Source: Piezodorus guildinii (taxonomy: Eukaryota > Arthropoda > Insecta > Hemiptera > Pentatomidae). From it: 64,000 bases of DNA. Below are positions 10,301 through 21,537 of this stretch, piece by piece (within the stretch, counting starts at the first letter, position 1; every line of letters starts with the position of its first letter). The position numbers and the translations under genes are program-made. The DNA lies in contig CM041293.1 of NCBI GenBank assembly GCA_023052935.1, positions 55,106,725 to 55,170,724 on the forward strand, given 5' to 3'. The notes beneath the pieces are model-generated. The model had not been told where the DNA came from. It made no database searches and saw nothing but the letters and a program-made list of their open reading frames with translations.

Positions 10301-10536
10301 ATTTTTAGGTTCTTTTTAAATAATAAAATTATCCATGTCTTTCGCTCAACAATCCTTTCATTTCTTTTTTCCCTCCAACGTTTCAGCAATTTGCCATTTT
10401 CAAGGATTTTTCAATCTACCCGGTGTCTTGTCAGCTTGTTTTTATTTAATATAAAACGTTGGAGGAGAAAAATAAATAAAACGATTGTTAAGTGAAAAAT
10501 ATGAATCATTTTTTTATTTAAAAAGAACCTAAAAAT
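10301..10536. mobile_element. 236-bp foldback element
   Basis: Two imperfect inverted arms of about 85 bp (10301-10386 and 10453-10536) end in ATTTTTAGGTTCTTTTTAAA and its complement and surround a 66-nt centre. Near the centre the minus strand reads TTGAAAATGGCAAATTGCTG then AAACGTTGGAGG, related to the CTGANGA...GAAAC motif of family B. No reading frame. Confidence 0.8.
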
Positions 10537-11461
10537 AAATTGATTCACTCAAATAAATACTAATATAATAAAATGAGTTTATAATGTTACGATATAATTT
10601 ATTAGTGTCTTGGAAAGGTTAGTAATATCATAAAATATGGTCTATCGCTATGTTCGTAGTTATTCGAATTTGTTTTACGTTTTGGTGCTGACATTTATCA
10701 TTTGTGTTGCAGGAAGCCAAGCCAAATATTTTTATTTTTACTCATGATTGTTTCTTTAATGAAAAATAATATTATCTACCACACTTAAAAGCTGGAAGAT
10801 ACTATCTGCATATATTTTTTTGTTTTTACATTAGCCATAGCCAATTAAGAGTATTTAGTTTTAGTCCCTTATATTTAATTTCTTCGGTGCAAATAATAAA
10901 GAAAGAAAGAAAGATATGGATTACAGTAATAAAATACAAATATAATAATTGAAAATCTTGTGCGCGAAACACACGATTTTCACTTACCTCCGCTGTTAAA
11001 ATCAAGAGCATGTGATATTCTATGTTTTTCCTGCTCAGAGCCACGTTAATGTATTTCAATTGATAATTAATTGAGTATACCCCTCAACTATTTTGTTTTT
11101 AGTCTTCTTTGCGGTCGGCTTGGGTACAGGGAGAAAGACAGTGTACAAACGATTTGATTTGCATGGTGATGAAAGTCCGTGAACGAAGCGTGTTTTATTT
11201 GCAGGGAATGTAAGAATTTACTGTTGGGATCTTTGTGTCATTGTGTACTGGGTGATTCCAATTACTCCAAGGTGTGTGGAAAATGTTTCGTTGAATTTTG
11301 TATTGAGTTATTTGTATTTTGTTTGTGTGAACGTGTTTTTTAGAACCCCTACGTTCTGTTCCTTATGTCCAGCCAATTCTCAGTTGAGTGGTGTATATTA
11401 TATGCTTGCTTCGTAAATTTAGTGTGAAAGTTGCTTGTAACATTTTTGGCGTATCGTTGTA
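10537..11461. other. Unassigned DNA
   Basis: Contains a small family A tip at 10948-11005. From about 11100 to 11460 the sequence is less AT-rich and matches nothing else in the window; no domain-bearing frame was found. Confidence 0.45.
10948..11005 (+). mobile_element. Family A terminal fragment
   Basis: AAAATCTTGTGCGCGAAACA, then ACGATTTTCACTTACCTCCG and TTAAAATCAAG: the family A tip only. Confidence 0.75.
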
Positions 11462-12280
11462 TTGGGTTGTGTCACATGAAATGTCCGTTATCAAGGTAAA
11501 GGATTTTTATTAAAAATACGATATGAAATCAAGATAATTTTATTTGAAGTATTTACCTTCTTTTTCTACACATTTTTCCCAACGTGACATCATTTTTTTT
11601 ATCCCCCAACTGAAAAACTCTGAGCTTTGAAGTGAAACAAAATCTGTAAACGCACTTTTCACTTGATCATCATTTTGAAAAAGATTTCCTTTGACGAAGT
11701 TGTCTAAATTCCTGAACAGGTGGTAATCTGTTAGGGATCAGTCTCATGAGGTACCCATGTATCGAGCTTTTTTACTTTCCCAATACACTTTAAATGTCTG
11801 GAAACGGTAGATGCACTTGCATTTAGTTGTGCTGAGAGTCCTTTAACTGTTTAGTAGAGGTTTCCTTCTACTGTATGTTTGAGGACATCGTTGTCTATTA
11901 CGGACGGAGGTCTTCCTCGGGGCAAGTTTTCCAAGTCGGTATCCCCAGCTGAAAACTTAGCAAACCAACGGCGAATGGTCCGTTCATTAACAATCCCTTC
12001 CCCAAACGGCTTGCAAATATTTCTAGCGGCCTCAGCTGCTGAATGGCCGAGTTTAAACTCGTACAAAAATATTACTCGAAAATCGCGTGTTTCCATGTTC
12101 TTATTCGGAGGTATACTAAAAAGAGGGTAATTGATTGGGAAGCTAATGTTTATAAAACAAAGGTTTAGTAACTGTTTAATTTAAATATGTAAACATTCGG
12201 AAGGAAACAACAGAGACCTGCAAAATCCTTTATGTATTTCAGAAACTATAAAAACGGACATTTCATGTGAAACAACCCAA
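11462..12280 (-). mobile_element. Mariner transposon, internally deleted (819 bp)
   Basis: Bounded by TA on both sides (11460-11461, 12281-12282), the mariner target duplication. The ends are inverted repeats of about 28 nt beginning TTGGGTTGT and including CACATGAAATGTCCGTT, with one mismatch. The coding strand is minus: an N-terminal part of the transposase (11851-12096), then a deletion to the segment LTDYHLFRNLDNF near 11700-11740. The central region with the first two catalytic aspartates of the mariner D,D(34)D triad is lost, and the Asp of the usual SPDL motif is lost too. A relative with a different, smaller deletion lies at 24579-25503. Confidence 0.93.
11851..12096 (-). pseudogene. 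Mariner transposase N-terminal DNA-binding region
   Basis: 81 residues. METRDFRVIFLYEFKLGHSA begins the first helix-turn-helix; NERTIRRWFAKFSAGDTDLE and NLPRGRPPSVIDND follow, including the linker GRP motif typical of mariner transposases. It then reaches a premature stop (NLY, where the 24.9-kb copy reads NPYQTVKGLSAQL). It could still bind transposon ends in principle but lacks all catalytic residues. The ATG at 12096 is the natural start, matching the start region of the second copy. Confidence 0.9.
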
Positions 12281-12286
12281 TATTTA

Positions 12287-12465
12287 ATATGAAATTTCCA
12301 TTTCCTAGGTTTTTTTTTCCTCTAGTGGCCTTACTCCAGACCTTTTCGCGCAACTTTATTTATTTTCGTTATTTCGACTCATGGTCTCCTAAAACGTGTA
12401 TTTCCGTTGGAAACTGGAATCGGAAAATATTTTACGATCGCAATTGTGTGAAAGTGAAAATAAGA
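12287..12465 (+). mobile_element. Family A 3' segment
   Basis: Begins ATGAAATTTCCATTTCC directly beside the mariner right end, includes CCTAAAACGTGTATTTCCGT and ACGATCGCAAT, and stops near GTGAAAGTGAAAATAAG. It corresponds to the last 180 bp of family A. Confidence 0.75.
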
Positions 12466-13719
12466 TATCGCTGCAAATTATTACGCAATGGTATATTCTT
12501 TTCAAATAACTATTTTAGGATATATCTGTTTATTGGTGCTAATCTTTTGGATTGTTATCCATTTCTACTAACCGACTTTTGGTTGAATTACATCTGCTAT
12601 AAGTTGTGACTTGAATATATAGTCTTTTTTTTTTTAGTTTCTTTTTTTTTTGTTATCGCGCTTTACTTATTCTAAAACTTGTGTTTCTCTATCCTCAAAA
12701 ATAACTGAGCTATGGGCTTATTTATGTGTGATTTTTTTTTTCTTGCTACCCAACTAACAACGGGTTGCTATCACACACAGGGAACTTATCAATCTTGATG
12801 ACATGTGATATTGACTTGAAAAGTTATAAATTTACCATACATTTTCTTCTTTACGAATAGCTTTCTATGTTATACATTATAATATGTATTATAGTTTACT
12901 AAAGTAAAAAGATATCAGTGCCTCTAGCTTTATTGATACCCACGACCCAGCTTGTTTGAAGGATATGGTCATGGCGACAACTCCTGTTTATTGGAGTTAA
13001 TAAACAGCTAATACAATACAGAAATTTATGAGCACGCCTTGTTTTAAAAAATATTTATGTACATTCCAATGAAGAAAAAGCATTTTAGTTATATATCATA
13101 TGTGATATTTACTTATAAAGAAATAAATTTGAGAAAACTTATTAATTTGAATAATTCCGAATTCGCAGAGAATTTGAAAAGTTTAATTTCGAATAACATA
13201 TTGTTATGGTTCATTGAAGAAATATAAATATTATTACCAAAATTGTTCATCGGAAAATATTTGTTTGTTTTTTATGTTAATGTTTCAATAAAGCGATATT
13301 GATGGTCACCATTCCTGATTGACTCAAATACATATATTTTTTATTGCACCACAAAAAAAATGATGAGAAAGGGTTTATGAAAGAACGCATTTCTTTGTGA
13401 TGGAGTATAAATATTGTATAATAATTTAATAGTGTTCAATGAGTGGATGTCAGATCGTGATCAAAAATAGTCTCCCATCTCATTTATTTACTATCAAAGG
13501 GTTGATAGTCAAGTAACCTAGGATATATTTACTGTCATCAGTGAATTGCCTGTCGCAATAATATTGTATTCGCCGCGTGTTTAGGCTGTTAAGAAAGGAT
13601 TCGAAAAAGAATGCATTCATTTTACCAGCTTTATCGTTCCTAAATCTTTATTTTTCTCTCTTTTTTTTATTTTTTGGTTTTTAGTTTTATCGCTTTTAAT
13701 TTTTTACCGTTTACCTAGT
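12466..13719. other. Mostly unassigned AT-rich DNA
   Basis: 12620-12745 resembles family C in reverse (TCTCTATCCTCAAAAATAAC then TGAGC). The rest shows nothing recognisable. Confidence 0.45.
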
Positions 13720-14730
13720 CTGGCACCCAGGACTCCTTTACGAACTTCGTCAATTCCTCCATTCTACATATTTCCTTATAATCCATTCCTCCCTCACTAA
13801 CAGAAAATTTGAAGCAAACCATAATTTTCCCTACTCTTCCATATTTCATCAGTCCGCCGCTGTACCTCAAGGTAGTGTCTTAGGTTCCATCCTTTATATG
13901 GTTTATACAGCTGATATTCCACTCCATCCTAGTACTCTCCTCAGTACTTACGCGGATGAAACATGTGTGTTATCCGTCCATAATGACGAAACCACTGCAT
14001 CCTAAATCCTTCACTCCCACGTTACAGCGATTGAGGAATGGTGTCAGAACTGGAGAATCAAGATAATTCCTAACAAATCCCAGAAAATTACCTTTACCTT
14101 TCGTCGAAAAGCGATGACCTCCTGTCCCACGGTATCCATAGTTACACCCCATTCGTTCCTGTTGAACAAATCCGATACCTAGAATCCATCTTGACAAACG
14201 CCTAACATAGAATCTTCATACAAGACTTTGAAGAAACTGCACGTAGATAACGACTACTAGAACACTTGCTTAGCAAACGTTTAAAACTTCCACTCTATAA
14301 CAAAAAGCACATATATGTTACCATTATCAGACCTATTTGGACATATGGAATCGAACTTTGGGACTCTAATTCCTCTAACCATCTAATTCATCCCGTATCC
14401 AATCCTTACAATCCAAAATCCTTATTCACAAATAAAATCATAAATAACGACCTTATTATCCATCTTTTGTAGACCTTTACAAGACTTACCACGTTCAATT
14501 CCAAACCCTCTTGTCCGCAACCTATCAACCTGTATATTCATCCTATATTCCTGACAACCTTCCGAGGCTATTGAAAAGAAGATGGCCTCGGGATCTACCA
14601 ACTTAAATAAACATCGAAGTTATACCGCTTATTCACAAGTCTTTTATTATAATTCGACACGTTTAATGGATATATTTATGTTATGTACAGTTGTAAAATT
14701 CTATAAAAATATTTTTTTTTTAAATGTCTA
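13720..14730 (+). pseudogene. Jockey-like LINE family 2 reverse transcriptase, decayed
   Basis: Reading the plus strand across frameshifts gives a reverse transcriptase: AAVPQGSVLGSILYMVYTAD, then STYADETCVLSVHND, EEWCQNWRIKI-NKS, and after further breaks TIIRPIWTYGIELWDSNSSN (14266-14472 open) and IPDNLPRLLKRRWPRDL. VPQGSVLG and YADD are conserved motifs of the catalytic palm; here the second catalytic Asp is Glu (YADE), so even a restored frame would probably be inactive. The end near 14690 (ACAGTTGTAAAATTC) matches the 3' terminus of family 2 copies at 19395-19840 and 32150-32594. Known relatives are Jockey-clade retrotransposons of insects. Confidence 0.85.
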
Positions 14731-14999
14731 TATATATTACTATATAATTATTGTTTCGTACCTTCTTTATTGCTCAAAATCTTAATTCATAATGACATAC
14801 ATTCCTGTTGAATTTTTACTGAGTATCTTTCAAATAGCCTATTAAGTAAAAAATAATATTTCTTCAAATTAAAAAAATTAATTATTTTATTCCTACTGTG
14901 GGACGTAATCATGTATTTAGCATATTAATTTAAGACTAAATAATGAAACTGATATTTCAGAATTTTAATTTTAACTAATGATGTATTATCTTACTAAAT

Positions 15000-15348
15000 A
15001 TATACTAATAGAAAAAATTTCGATCGTGAAAATTTTTAATTTCCGGTTTACAACGGAAATATAGGTTTTAGGGGTGGCCCCACTATGTCCAAATAACCAA
15101 GTCGCGCAAAAATTTGTGTGTGTGTATGTGTGTCCGTTATATTTTAGGAAAAATATTATCTTATACAAAACTAGTAAAAGTGAATGGAGAGTGAGGAAAA
15201 GCCGATAAAACTAACTGATTGTCGTAGATAATAATGTAATAAAACACATGTTTTATTTTAAACTTAATACTCGTATAATTAATACTTATGCAATTGATTT
15301 TAACAGCTGAGGTTAGTAAAAGTCGTGTTGCGCGCACCAGATTTTTAT
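15000..15348 (-). mobile_element. Family A, internally deleted copy
   Basis: Contains TTTCGATCGTGAAAATTTTT, GTCCAAATAACCAAGTC, GTGTGTGTGT, then jumps to ATATTATCTTATACAAAAC and ends GTCGTGTTGCGCGCACCAGA at the tip. Middle lost between about 15130 and 15150. Confidence 0.85.
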
Positions 15349-16050
15349 GAAGTATTTTTATTTGTTTATACCTGTCAATCTTTACATATTTCCATCATAT
15401 TTTCTGTGAATATGACTCGATCATCAAAGATAATTTAATTTTCCTTTAGGTTAAATATAGAAATAAATAAGTCTTTATCTAATATATTTTATTAAATTCT
15501 TTGTTTTGGGGATGCTTATTTTGTACATTGAAATTTAATTGTTATTTCTATTACGTATATAATAATCCTAATGCTTGTTACTTCTTTAGATTCTTACAAA
15601 AATAGATATAGTTTGATCTAGCGAAGTTTTTTCTATTCGCTTTGAAATTATGAAGTTTATTGGTGAGATTATCAACAAGATGTTTTTTTATTTATATTTA
15701 AATTTTAACGAAATTTTATAAAAATCTATAAGACAAATCTTGCCATTATATTTTAAATGTCAAGTCTGAACTTGTTATACAGTTGTAAATTCCAATAAAT
15801 AAATATACACGTAAACAAAATATTTAAATTAAAAAACATATTTTTTCCAGTTAGTTTTTTCTTAATAAATATAATCTTGTAATATTAATCCACTAAAGCA
15901 ACAATAATGTGATTAAATCCTAACAATCGCTGAATATTTTTTGAATATGAAATGTATTTCTGGGTGATGTATGTTTTGAATATAGTTTATCCATTAGTTT
16001 AGTTATAAAATTTAATATTTTATTTAAATCGCCTAATGTTACAAGCATGT
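15349..16050. other. AT-rich DNA with a LINE family 2 tip
   Basis: 15760-15805 (TATACAGTTGTAAATTCCAA then TAAATAAA) matches the 3' terminus of LINE family 2. The remainder is unassigned. Confidence 0.45.
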
Positions 16051-16310
16051 TTTTTGTAATCGAAATTGAAATTTTTATGTCATATTACGGTATTGAAAAA
16101 AAAATAATGTGTTATTCAAATCAATGATCAGTTTTTTCAATGCTAAATTATTATTATTATTCGCTTGCAGTTTTTTATATTAGTTGTCATATATATTATT
16201 ATTAGTTTTTGTAGTCGAAATTGAAAGTCCTGATTCATATTACGGTAATAAAAAAAATAACTTGTTCAAATCATTGATCAGTTTTTTTAATTTTAAATTA
16301 TTCAGTTAAA
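16051..16310. repeat. Direct duplication, period 155
   Basis: TTTTTGTAATCGAAATTGAA (16051) recurs as TTTTTGTAGTCGAAATTGAA (16206). About 100 bp, including ATATTACGGTA and TTGATCAGTTTTTT, match between the two units. Confidence 0.8.
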
Positions 16311-16494
16311 ATTAGTCGATTAGTTTACAATAATTATTTTCTTAAGTTTTGCAAAGTACATTGCTATATTTTTAGCTCCACTATTGGTTAAGTTTAGTTA
16401 TACGTGAGTTTACTATCTGAAATTTTGTTAATTTCATTCAATAATTTCTTAGATTTATGATAATTTAATAATGCATTATGTAGAGAATTCATTT

Positions 16495-16650
16495 TTTATT
16501 GAAGCTGCATGAAAAATGATGAATTTAAAAAAAATGGGTCCAGTAGTTAAGGAGAAAAGCCTTGTACTATAGACAGAATGATTTATTCATTATTCGTGTA
16601 TCTTGAAACGTAAGCCCTCAGATTTTGAAAATAATAATTAAATAATTATT
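16495..16650 (-). mobile_element. Helitron-like fragment
   Basis: The minus strand reads CGAATAATGAATAAATCATT, CTGTCTATAG, and AACTACTGGACCCATTTTTT, parallel to 17610-17690. The phrase 'TACTGGACC-ATTT' lies near the 3' end of many arthropod Helitrons. Confidence 0.5.
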
Positions 16651-17539
16651 ATTTATTTATAATTATAGTCACACCCGTTTATTAACCATAGTCCCATTTA
16701 TTGATTAGTTTTCTGTTATTTGAATCGTTTGCCCTTACTATTTTAAAAAATATTCGATTTACGAAAGAAGCCAATTGTTTAATAATGGATAATGTAAAGA
16801 CATCAATTTTTTTTTTTTTTTGAGCTATGTAGAGACTACTATAATTAGTTTACAATTTTGCGAACACATTTATTTATATATTATTAATTTATTTTTTATT
16901 CAGATGTTTTCCTCCTATAATAACCAAAAAGATGGAAAGTTTATTATATCATATTTCCAAATCCTATGCCTGTCACATTATGCACACTACACGCAATGCA
17001 TCCTATATTTACAGACATTTTATATTCAGAAATAATATTAAAATATTTTTATTCACGATGTCTCAAACAATAACATAATCAAAGAGAAAGGAAAATAATA
17101 CTAATTGTAAAATACTCAGGCGAGAAGAAAAATACTAAAAGAGAAATAATGTTACTTAACTCAATTCAAGTTAAAAAAAAAAAAAAAAAAAAAAAAATGC
17201 AGATAACTAAAGAATACTATTGTAGTACGAAGAGACAGCTCTAATTGCCTTTCAGTTTTGTGTTCTAGTAAAGCGCTGTATCAGTTTTTCTGAAATGATT
17301 TCTAATTGTTTTGAGGACTTGAACTGTGATGGACTGCCAAATTTCCTAATATCAAACGCATTCAATCTTTCCAATCCAAAGTCCTGCAAAATCTCCAATC
17401 TTCAATACAATTTCGTTAATTTTTTTTTTTACCTCTTAGCTGATTGCTGAGGTTTTATTTCATGTAGGGACTGTTATGATTTATTAAGTTTTAAGATATT
17501 TACAGTTCTTTGGAATTTTGAATTTGATAAAACGTTTTG
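16651..17539. other. Unassigned AT-rich DNA
   Basis: Only a poly(A) run at 17173-17197; open frames here are AT-rich and have no recognisable domain. Confidence 0.45.
17173..17197. repeat. Poly(A) run
   Basis: 25 consecutive A residues. Confidence 0.9.
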
Positions 17540-17753
17540 TTTTATTATTTTTAATAATGAACCTTTGTAATCAAACCAACAAAAATTATTACCTTCCCCC
17601 ACTCGAATGCTTGAACCCGAATAACGAATAAAAAAAAATCCGTCTGTTCGCCGTCCTCCGAAACTATTGGACCAATTTTTTTTTTTAATTCGCCACAATA
17701 ATACTTGAGCATGCAACGATGATCCGGACACCTAGGCATTGATATCAGCTAGT
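17540..17753 (+). mobile_element. Helitron-like non-autonomous 3' end
   Basis: Contains TCCGTCTGTTCGCCGTCC, GAAACTATTGGACCAATTTT and ends ATCAGCTAGT at 17744-17753, followed by T. Helitrons end in CTRR-type sequence (often CTAGT) and insert between A and T. The usual stem just before the end is not obvious, so I hold this at moderate confidence. Confidence 0.55.
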
Positions 17754-17809
17754 TTTTTTTTTTTTTTTTTTTTTTTTTTTGTTTTGTTTTTTTTTTTTGT
17801 TTTTTTTTT
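17753..17809. repeat. Poly(T)-rich run
   Basis: Nearly pure T with four G interruptions, directly after the CTAGT end. Confidence 0.85.
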
Positions 17810-17819
17810 AAATGGTAGC

Positions 17820-18013
17820 CGATTAAAAGTGATTTAATTCAATAACTCAGTTATTTTTGAAGATATAGAAAAAAGTTTTTTAACCAAAATACGCTTATAA
17901 TTATATAAATGAGAAAAAAAAAATTGAAATATTATTCATAAATACACTCACATCTCAGTTATTATTGACGATAGAGAAAAATATGTTGAGTGTTTTAGAA
18001 CCAGTAAAAGACG

Positions 18014-18068
<55 letters not shown>

Positions 18069-18400
18069 AAAATACTGAAATCTTGTGACTCCGTTATTTT
18101 CTCCTAATTAATAATTAAATAAATACAAGCAAAGTTTTATTCGATAGACAATTAAATTATCTATAAATAGAGAAGAAAAAAAATAATAGAAATTGAAATT
18201 ATTTCAGAGCTAGCAGAGATATGGCGTTTTGAAATTATCAGTGTTTATCAACATAATATGCCAATTTCCTTTGAATTTTTTACTATATTCCTTTTCATTT
18301 TACTTGATAGCCTATAATGAGCTATATAAACAGCTATACTGTAATATAGTTATTTGAAAACAATAAACCCTTGTGTAATAATTTGCAGCATTTTTTATTT
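17820..18400 (+). repeat. Family C dispersed repeat
   Basis: Shares with 29030-29480, and reversed with 51400-51910, the blocks AACTCAGTTATTTTTGAAGA, GCAGAGATATGGCGTTTTGA, AACAGCTATA and TGTGTAATAATTTGCAGC. It also has internal direct copies of CTCAGTTATT near 17845 and 17952. Interrupted by a 49-nt poly(A). No coding capacity; its class is unknown, perhaps Helitron-derived because Helitron-like sequence adjoins it in two places. Confidence 0.65.
18017..18065. repeat. Poly(A) run, 49 nt
   Basis: 49 consecutive A residues, the longest homopolymer in the window. Confidence 0.95.
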
Positions 18401-18924
18401 ACACACCCTATTAGTTAATTCTGAATATGTTTTAAAACTTTATGTATGATGAGGAGATCAAATCTGTAAATGCTTAGCGATTTAAGCAAAGCAGCCCTGG
18501 AACAAAAGCTTCTTGTCCTTTCTGATGTGTCTTTAGAAGTATTGAACTGGCACCTTATATTATTATTTATTTTATATTATATTATATTATTATATATATT
18601 ATATAATATTATCGTTCAGTTCTCTATCTGCGTAAGGGTGACTCTTTCTTTGCCTTCTGCTCTTAAGTATCCCTTGATTCACGTTATGGTAACTTTTCTG
18701 TTTTGAGTTTCGTAAATGCGGGCTACTTGTTCTGAATTTATGAGCTTTCAAAACCTTTTTTAAGATCTAGAGTACTCTAAATTTAGCTTTTGAAGTGGTA
18801 TGTTTTATTTATTTTTCAAAGTGGTATTTTCCTCTTTAATTTTCGTTTGCTTATATAATTAGGTTTAAGTATTGCAAGTCCTACAGAAAGGCCTGTTTGT
18901 GTAGGGGCAAGTCTAGTCTAGCTC
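18401..18924. other. Unassigned AT-rich DNA
   Basis: No recognised element; 18555-18610 is a low-complexity TTATA-rich stretch. Confidence 0.45.
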
Positions 18925-19385
18925 GAAATCAGAAAGTCGTAGGAAACTGAATTTTCATACCTAGATTAATTATATACTTGTCATGTTACAGCAATTGTTT
19001 CATTTAAATCACTACTATAGCCACTTTATACCGTGCGTTTGGGCCCTTTTACGGTTTTCTCAAAAACTGCTCTTACAATTTTGATCAAACTTGCTGTATC
19101 AATGTAAAATTGGATGTACTTTAATACAAAGTAGGTTTCATTCTAATTGCAATTTTCCGAGAGGGCTTCATTGCCGATATTTTAAAATTTTTTTTTTCTA
19201 AATTATCTTTAATTTTGTAGAATGTATAAAAACGACTATAATGTCATTTCGTTAGCATTGATAAGAAACGGATAAATACATTGGTTGAACGAAAAGTCTG
19301 ATTAAACTCGCTAAAATGTAATGTGCTTTAATATCATATTCTGGTTTTATTCCGATTGAAATAGTAATAGAAATTGAAATAGACT
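18925..19385 (-). mobile_element. Family A, two adjoining partial copies
   Basis: 18925-19290 runs from AGTCGTAGGAAACTGAATTT to TTGATAAGAAACGGATAAAT. At about 19297 the earlier block GATTAAACTCGCTAAAATGT starts again and continues to 19385, so a piece is duplicated in the same orientation. Confidence 0.75.
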
Positions 19386-19394
19386 GGGTTTAAT

Positions 19395-19840
19395 TGACCA
19401 TATTTAAATTTTACGTCGAGCTTTGGGGCTCTACTAAACCATCAAACTCTTCCCGTATCTAATCCTTACAATCCAAAATCCTTAACGCTCCTTACTTTGT
19501 CACCAACTAAATCATCCACAAAGACCTTAATGTTCCATATGTTGCTGATTTCCATATGTTGCTGATTTGGCCTGTACCAGGTATCACTCCTTCCATGAAA
19601 AACTCCACTCCCACTCTAATCCACTAGTTTCAATCCTTGCTTCCACTTCAATTCCTGACAATCCGCCGAGGCGTCTGAAAAGAAGATGGCTTCGAGACCT
19701 TCTTGTGTAGATTCACTACTAGAGTGCTGCCAATGGGCAGTTTCTCTTCATGTGTATTATTATTATAGCATATTTACTTGATGTATGAACATACAGTTGT
19801 AAATTTCAATAAATGAATTAAAAAAAAAAAAAAAAATTTA
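19395..19840 (+). mobile_element. LINE family 2, 3' end with poly(A) tail
   Basis: Coding residues VELWGSTKPSNSSRI, SLQSKILNAPYFVTN and RRGV-KEDGFETF (broken) lead into the 3' untranslated region and AACATACAGTTGTAAATTTC then AATAAA-like sequence and a poly(A) tail at 19820-19836. A 17-bp unit CCATATGTTGCTGATTT is tandemly doubled at 19535-19568. Confidence 0.85.
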
Positions 19841-20884
19841 CGTCACCTCTGTATGAAAAGCATAATAAAGTTAGTAAAATAATTTTAGGATCATCTGCCA
19901 GGGTTAACTTTAACTTTTAGTTATTTAATGTTTCGCGGATTAAAGTAAACGCCTAGTAACTGGATCTTTTTTCTTCATTTCTATTTTCCCAACTAGGGTG
20001 TTTCTATATTACACAGTTTCGGTGGAGATATTTCGTGTTTAAAAGTACAAATATTTAGGATTTAGGGGGTTCCTTACTAATGAAATGATTGTATGAAAGG
20101 GTACGCCGAAAATCTTTGTTTGGAAATACTGTCCTTGGTCAGTGATTATCAACAAACAATTATCAAAAAATATCAACAAACATATCTCGGGCAATAAGTA
20201 TTAGGGCTAAAATAATTCATTAATTTCCTATGTACAAAGTAGAACAAACAAATAATAAAATAAAATATGTAAACCTAAATAGCAAATGAAAAAAAATATA
20301 TATAAAAAATAAAGTAAATGAAATAAAATAAATTATAAAAAATAAAATAAATGAAATAAAATAAAATAACGTTAATAGAATGTTACCTTTCTCCGTGTAG
20401 AGCGGGCTATTTTAATTAAATGCCAAGGCTTCAAGAATTTTTATATTGAGGTAATTTAAAATTATTTCTTAATGACAACTTGCGGACCTCCTGAACATCG
20501 TCTGAGGACCCCCTGGGGTCTCTGGGCCACTAGTTGCGATACACTGTCCTAGACTATTATGAATGTGGATAAGTTTCTCGTTACCCGCTACCCAGCTAGC
20601 AAATCGCTTCGAGTATAAGGAAGCACTAAGATATTTAGAGGATATTTGGAAATTATTTTATTTTGGCGGACTATTTGTGCGGAAGCATACGGGCGAGGGT
20701 GGTTGGACGGTGGGAGGGGGTTGTGGACTCAAAGAGCTAAGTAGGGACTTCCTCTGGCCTTGGTCCCCTCCCCCTCCCTTCCCCCCCACTACAGGTGGGC
20801 TCTCTGATTTAGTTAGCTATCCTCTTCAAATCACCTCCATCTTTTATATATCTTCATCATTGATTTCGTTTTTTACTTTCACCT
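19841..20884. other. Unassigned DNA with a G/C-rich island
   Basis: 20270-20370 is a simple (AATAAA)-rich stretch. 20650-20810 is strikingly G- then C-rich (GGGAGGGGG, CCCCTCCCCCTCCC). A 125-codon plus-strand open frame (20563-20940) crosses it but runs into family A and has no recognised domain. Confidence 0.4.
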
Positions 20885-21500
20885 GCCTATATATGAAATA
20901 TATAGTAAGAGAAAGTATTGCGAACGTGAAAATTTTATAATTGGTGTTGTTACCGAAAATACATGTTTTAGGGTACCCTAAATCTAAATGACCAAGTCCC
21001 AAAATATTTGTGTGTGTGGTGTCCAGCGCGAAAACGAATAGTCGTATGAAACTGAAATTTCATATTTATACAACTATACGCCCGAGATGTCACAGCAACT
21101 TTTTCATCAAAATCAGCTGACCAAAATAGCCACTTTATACTATGCATTTTGCACCTTTTTACGATTTTGATTAAATTCGCTATAATGATATATAATTAAA
21201 TGGGCTTTATTATCATGTAGGTTTCATTCTGATTAAAATAATGTGACATTCCTTAATTGCCGATATTTTAAATTTTCTTCATCTAAAGTACCTTTTATTC
21301 ATCATTTATAAAAGTTAGCTTAATATAAATGTTGGACGAATTTTATAACTAACTAAATAAGCACAGAACAAATATATATATTTGATAGACCTTTTGAAAA
21401 TAAAAACTGTATCATAGGTATATAATATACCGTCGGGAAACTAAAGATTTTAGAAATAATATTATTTAATTAAGCTGTAAAAGGATTGTAAAGTGACAAG
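20885..21500 (-). mobile_element. Family A partial copy
   Basis: Starts at TATATAGTAAGAGAAAGTAT then TGCGAACGTGAAAATTTT, includes GGGTACCCTAAATC and TATGCATTTTGCACC, and stops near AAGCTGTAAAAGGATTG. The outer inverted repeat is missing. Confidence 0.85.
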
Positions 21501-21537
21501 TTGGGCATAGGTTTATAACTTATTATTATTATTATAT

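Noticed and set aside
16820..17035. 71-codon plus-strand frame
   Set aside because: AT-driven composition (Tyr, Ile, Phe), no domain, no context.
20563..20940. 125-codon open frame through a G/C-rich island
   Set aside because: Its end lies in family A and the translation is low complexity (Gly and Pro runs); no domain.
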